Part shown: positions 51,173 to 53,842 of the stretch, piece after piece
Numbering within the stretch: the stretch's first letter is position 1
Layout of the letters: every line of letters starts with the position of its first letter
From: Muribaculaceae bacterium
GTDB taxonomy: Bacteria > Bacteroidota > Bacteroidia > Bacteroidales > Muribaculaceae
NCBI GenBank assembly: GCA_029051525.1
Contig: JAIDKG010000005.1
Location: 1-53,842 of the forward strand
Reading direction: 5' to 3'
Length of the DNA stretch: 53,842 nt
Made by a program: the position numbers and the translations under genes
The notes under the pieces: generated by a model
Database searches by the model: none
The model's input: only the letters and a program-made list of their open reading frames with translations
Told to the model about the DNA's origin: nothing

Positions 51173-52489
51173 ATGAGCAGATTAGTAGCAATAGTAGGGC
51201 GGCCGAACGTGGGCAAGAGCACACTGTTCAACCGTTTGACGCAGACCCGCTCGGCCATCGTCGACGATACGGCCGGCACTACCCGCGACCGCCAGTATGG
51301 CAAGGTGGATTGGAATGGTCAGGAATTCTCTATCGTCGACACCGGCGGATGGGTGGTGAATTCTGATGATATTTTCGAGGAGGAGATCAATAAGCAGGTG
51401 GAAATAGCTATCCAGGAGGCTGATGTGATCCTTTTTGTGGTCGATGCATCGGTGGGTGTGACCGACCTTGATGATAAAGTGGCGGCAATCCTGCGCCGCT
51501 CGAAGAAGCCTGTGATTCTGGTGGCTAATAAGGAGGATAAGGGTGATGCCCGATTTAATGTGCCTGAATTCTATTCGCTCGGTCTGGGCGATCCGGTAGA
51601 GGTGTCGTCGGCCAATGGTGCCGGCACGGGCGACCTGCTCGACCTCGTGGTGGCCGATATGCCCGAACGCACCGAGGATGAGGCACCGGAGGATAATGTG
51701 GCCAAATTCGCTATCGTGGGTAGGCCGAATGCCGGTAAGTCATCACTTATCAATGCCTTTATCGGAGAGGAGCGCCATATTGTGACCGATATCGCCGGCA
51801 CAACCCGCGATTCGATCTATCACCGCTATAATAAATTCGGTTTCGATTTCTATCTGGTAGATACAGCCGGTATCCGCAAGAAGCAGAAAGTCAATGAGGA
51901 TATAGAGTATTATAGTGTGATCCGCTCTATTCGTGCTATCGAGGCGAGTGATGTGTGTATTCTGATGATCGATGCCACCCGTGGCATTGAGGCGCAGGAT
52001 GGCAATATCTTCTCGTTGATACAGCGCAATAAGAAGGGTCTGGTGGTCTGCGTGAATAAGTGGGACCTGATCGAGGATCGCTCGCTCGAGGCGCAGAAGC
52101 GCTATGAGGCTGCAGTGAGAAGTAAGTTTGCACCGTTCACCGATTTCCCGATTATCTTTACTTCGGCTCTCACGAAGCAGCGCATCTTCAAGGTGCTGGA
52201 GACAGCCATCCAGGTGTATGAGAATCGTAAGCGTATCATACCCACATCGCAGCTCAACACCTATATGCTGGAGCAGATTGCCATCACTCCGCCTCCGAGC
52301 AATAAGGGTAAATTCGTGAAGATCAAGTATGTCACTATGCTTAAGGATGCATTCGTGCCTACCTTCGTGTTCTTCTGCAATCTCCCGCAGTGGGTCAAGG
52401 AGCCTTATCGCCGCTTTCTGGAGAATAAGATTCGCGATAAGTGGGAATTCTCGGGCACACCGATTCAGATCTTCATGCGCGATAAGTAA
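51173..52489 (+). CDS. der: GTPase Der (EngA)
   Basis: A 438-residue double-GTPase needed for 50S assembly. Two G domains are present: [20 protein letters not shown] at the N-terminus with ANKEDK, and [20 protein letters not shown] in the second with VNKWDL. A KH-like C-terminal domain ends it ([28 protein letters not shown]). Its TAA stop is embedded in the repeat copy TAAGAGCGCTCTAA. A terminator follows 75 nt later. Confidence 0.97.
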   Translation: MSRLVAIVGRPNVGKSTLFNRLTQTRSAIVDDTAGTTRDRQYGKVDWNGQEFSIVDTGGWVVNSDDIFEEEINKQVEIAIQEADVILFVVDASVGVTDLDDKVAAILRRSKKPVILVANKEDKGDARFNVPEFYSLGLGDPVEVSSANGAGTGDLLDLVVADMPERTEDEAPEDNVAKFAIVGRPNAGKSSLINAFIGEERHIVTDIAGTTRDSIYHRYNKFGFDFYLVDTAGIRKKQKVNEDIEYYSVIRSIRAIEASDVCILMIDATRGIEAQDGNIFSLIQRNKKGLVVCVNKWDLIEDRSLEAQKRYEAAVRSKFAPFTDFPIIFTSALTKQRIFKVLETAIQVYENRKRIIPTSQLNTYMLEQIAITPPPSNKGKFVKIKYVTMLKDAFVPTFVFFCNLPQWVKEPYRRFLENKIRDKWEFSGTPIQIFMRDK

Positions 52490-52500
52490 GAGCGCTCTAA
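52487..52500. repeat. Dispersed repeat, palindromic short form at the der stop
   Basis: TAAGAGCGCTCTAA, a palindromic core missing the central CG of the form at 24579; the TAA is the stop codon of der. Confidence 0.5.
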
Positions 52501-52564
52501 TCATGCTCTCTCAGCATGAGTGTGCGTGAAATTGCAATATTGCAGCAAAAATCACCAAAAACAG

Positions 52565-52600
52565 ACCGCCAATCTTTAAAATGATTGGCGGTTTCCGTTT
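52565..52600 (+). terminator. Terminator after der
   Basis: ACCGCCAATC at 52565-52574 pairs perfectly with GATTGGCGGT at 52583-52592, followed by TTCCGTTTTC. Confidence 0.85.
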
Positions 52601-52616
52601 TCTGAAATTTTTTCAC

Positions 52617-52624
52617 TAATTTCG
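52617..52624 (+). promoter_or_regulatory. Possible -7 element for the GYF/TM2 gene
   Basis: TAATTTCG, one mismatch from TAnnTTTG, 91 bp before the ATG. No clear -33 box. Confidence 0.3.
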
Positions 52625-52707
52625 CAAAAGAAGCAGTCATTGTGTGGCAATGCCTCACAGGCTGTCACTCGATAGATAATTCAATAATATCATCAAATTT
52701 CTACGCA

Positions 52708-53322
52708 ATGAAAGAATGGTATATCATATACAATGGTACTCAGCAGGGTCCCATGCCGGCTGATCAGCTGGTGAATTTCGGTCTCAACCCCGCCTCAATG
52801 GTATGGACAGCTGGTATGGCGGAATGGCGTCCGGCCTCGACATGTGCCGAACTCGCTATCTACTTAGCCGGCCCCGCAGCCGGCGCGCAGCCCACCACGC
52901 CCCCTCCCGGTGCCTCCCCGCGTTATGAGGAGAATATTGATCTGGGGGCGCAGCAGCCGCAGGGGGGCGGATATCGTCAGCCCGATCCCAATAATCCCGG
53001 CAATTGGGCCAACCCCAACGGCGGCAATTCGGGATTCATCAATGGTCTCTTCGGCACAACTCCCGATCCGGGCTACGACCGGTGGAGCGGCAAGTCGAAG
53101 ATTGTGGCAGGTCTTTTCGCTATATTCCTTGGATATCTCGGCGTGCAGTATTTCTATTGCGACAAAGTAATGGCCGGATTTATCTCAATTTTACTTTCGC
53201 TCATCACTTGTGGCGCCTGGAGTGTGGTGACTCTCATCCAGGGTATATATATGCTCACAATGACCGACCGCCAGTTTGACGACAAGTATGTCTACAATCA
53301 CGCTACTTTCCCCCTCTTCTGA
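52708..53322 (+). CDS. GYF_2 and TM2 domain membrane protein
   Basis: A 204-residue protein, starting at ATG 52708 (MKEWYIIYNGTQQGPMPADQ); the longer frame from 52642 lacks conservation. Residues 1-50 are a GYF_2-like domain (WYIIYNGTQQGPM, then WTAGMAEWRPA), which binds proline-rich peptides. A Pro/Gly/Asn-rich linker follows (TTPPPGASPRYEENIDLGAQ, NPNNGG-like stretches). Residues about 130-200 are a TM2 domain: SKIVAGLFAIFLGYLGVQYF, then GFISILLSLITCGAWSVVTL, two helices with a YFYCDK-like turn. The layout is common in Bacteroidetes; function is unknown, perhaps membrane scaffold or quality control. Confidence 0.85.
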   Translation: MKEWYIIYNGTQQGPMPADQLVNFGLNPASMVWTAGMAEWRPASTCAELAIYLAGPAAGAQPTTPPPGASPRYEENIDLGAQQPQGGGYRQPDPNNPGNWANPNGGNSGFINGLFGTTPDPGYDRWSGKSKIVAGLFAIFLGYLGVQYFYCDKVMAGFISILLSLITCGAWSVVTLIQGIYMLTMTDRQFDDKYVYNHATFPLF

Positions 53323-53365
53323 GGTGAAAATCTAAAAAGCTCCCCCTTCTAAGGAGAAAAATTTA

Positions 53366-53472
53366 GCTCGCCGAAATAAAAATTGGCTCGCCGAGGTAAT
53401 AAATTCGGTTAGCGGCGGTAATAAATTCGGCTCGCCGAGGTAATAAATTCGGTTGCGGTAGTAAAAAATTCG
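53366..53472 (+). repeat. Degenerate 22-bp tandem repeat, about five units
   Basis: Units: 53366-53385 (partial), 53386-53407, 53408-53429, 53430-53451 and 53452-53472, with a decayed remnant after that. The second and fourth (53386 and 53430) are identical over 22 bp; each has a CTCGCCGAG or GTTAGCGGCG-like start and TAATAAATTCG end. No ORF runs through it usefully. It follows the last gene and is not like the dispersed repeat. Confidence 0.8.
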
Positions 53473-53500
53473 GCTTGCAGCGGCTTGCGGAAAGAAATTT

Positions 53501-53842
53501 TCAGACCTTAGAAAGAAAATTTCGAGCCGGTCCACAAAAAAATCGGCTCGATTCAAAGCAATTTTTGAGCTTGTAGTGGAAAAATCTCTCCCCCCGACCA
53601 TGATTTTTCTATTAAATCGGGGTGGGGGAGAGGTAAAAAATCAGGGTCGGAGGCACCAAAATGAAAAAATTTTGGGTCTCCGACCCATTTTTTTTGGCCT
53701 CGGCGACAAAAAAATGCTGAGTAATTCTGCCGTATAGCATGTTTGCGAAAACGGCATTTACATTCCTTAACACTCTTTTACAAAATTTGATTTCACTCAT
53801 TCTCAAATAGTTGACGAGAAAAACACGATAAATTTTGAAAAA
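53501..53842. other. AT-rich end of window, no gene recognised
   Basis: Homopolymer-rich intergenic sequence with TTTTTT and AAAAA tracts and a short GGGTCGG/CCGACCC inverted repeat (about 53645-53687). A minus-strand 64-codon frame (53806-53612) has no recognisable composition and is left out. Confidence 0.5.

Noticed and set aside
1..53842. CRISPR array
   Set aside because: No set of regularly spaced direct repeats with unique spacers; the only tandem repeats have no spacers (8931, 41847, 53366).

Overview
The window looks like chromosomal DNA of a gut-type Bacteroidales, most likely a member of the Muribaculaceae; the family is inference. The support is: repeated Bacteroidetes-style promoters (TTTG, about 20 bp, TAnnTTTG), secreted proteins ending in type IX secretion (T9SS) style sorting tails, membrane-bound 'TPR-TM-HTH' regulators, a split four-subunit 2-oxoacid:ferredoxin oxidoreductase, and the Bacteroidales gene orders lysS-gpsA-pgi and yceD-rpmF-fabH-era-der. 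No integrase, transposase, phage gene, CRISPR array or rRNA was seen. The main non-coding novelties are a dispersed short repeat, a cluster of 9-bp boxes and an unrecognised structured RNA.

Layout. 0-2.4 kb: a copy of the dispersed repeat, a candidate structured RNA with its own promoter and terminator, and a secreted protein on the minus strand. 2.4-6.1 kb: a sirtuin and the four-gene oxidoreductase operon. 6.1-10 kb: a small HTH protein with a long structured leader, a WG-repeat protein, a large hairpin, and two unrecognised genes on the minus strand. 10-12.7 kb (minus): a family 2 glycosyltransferase, a SPOUT RNA methyltransferase and nadA. 12.7-13.2 kb: a gene-free, origin-like region with repeated TTATTGACA boxes. 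13.2-18.1 kb: pyrH, frr, an NhaC-type antiporter (minus) and an AspT/YidE-type transporter. 18.2-25 kb: a DegT-type aminotransferase, a beta-barrel protein, a TPR/HTH lipoprotein, a glycosyltransferase, two small genes and tRNA-Ser. 25-28 kb: a secreted repeat protein and a C1 peptidase. 28-34.8 kb: rsmA, lysS, gpsA, pgi and recA. 34.9-47.8 kb: surface and envelope functions (lipoprotein, three large secreted proteins including an M6 protease, a TPR/AraC regulator, a glucosaminidase), with cdd and tRNA-Arg. 47.9-53.3 kb: yceD, rpmF, fabH, era, der and a GYF/TM2 membrane protein, followed by a degenerate 22-bp tandem repeat.

How the parts fit. Housekeeping genes for translation (lysS, frr, rsmA, rpmF, era, der, two tRNAs), nucleotide and cofactor synthesis (pyrH, cdd, nadA), central carbon metabolism (pgi, gpsA, oxidoreductase) and repair (recA) are interspersed with accessory exported proteins. 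The dispersed repeat (core TAAGAGCGCGTTCCTTA, with a 48-bp long form) recurs about a dozen times, several times overlapping or abutting stop codons. One inverted pair at 35.5-35.8 kb encloses about 150 bp like a small MITE.
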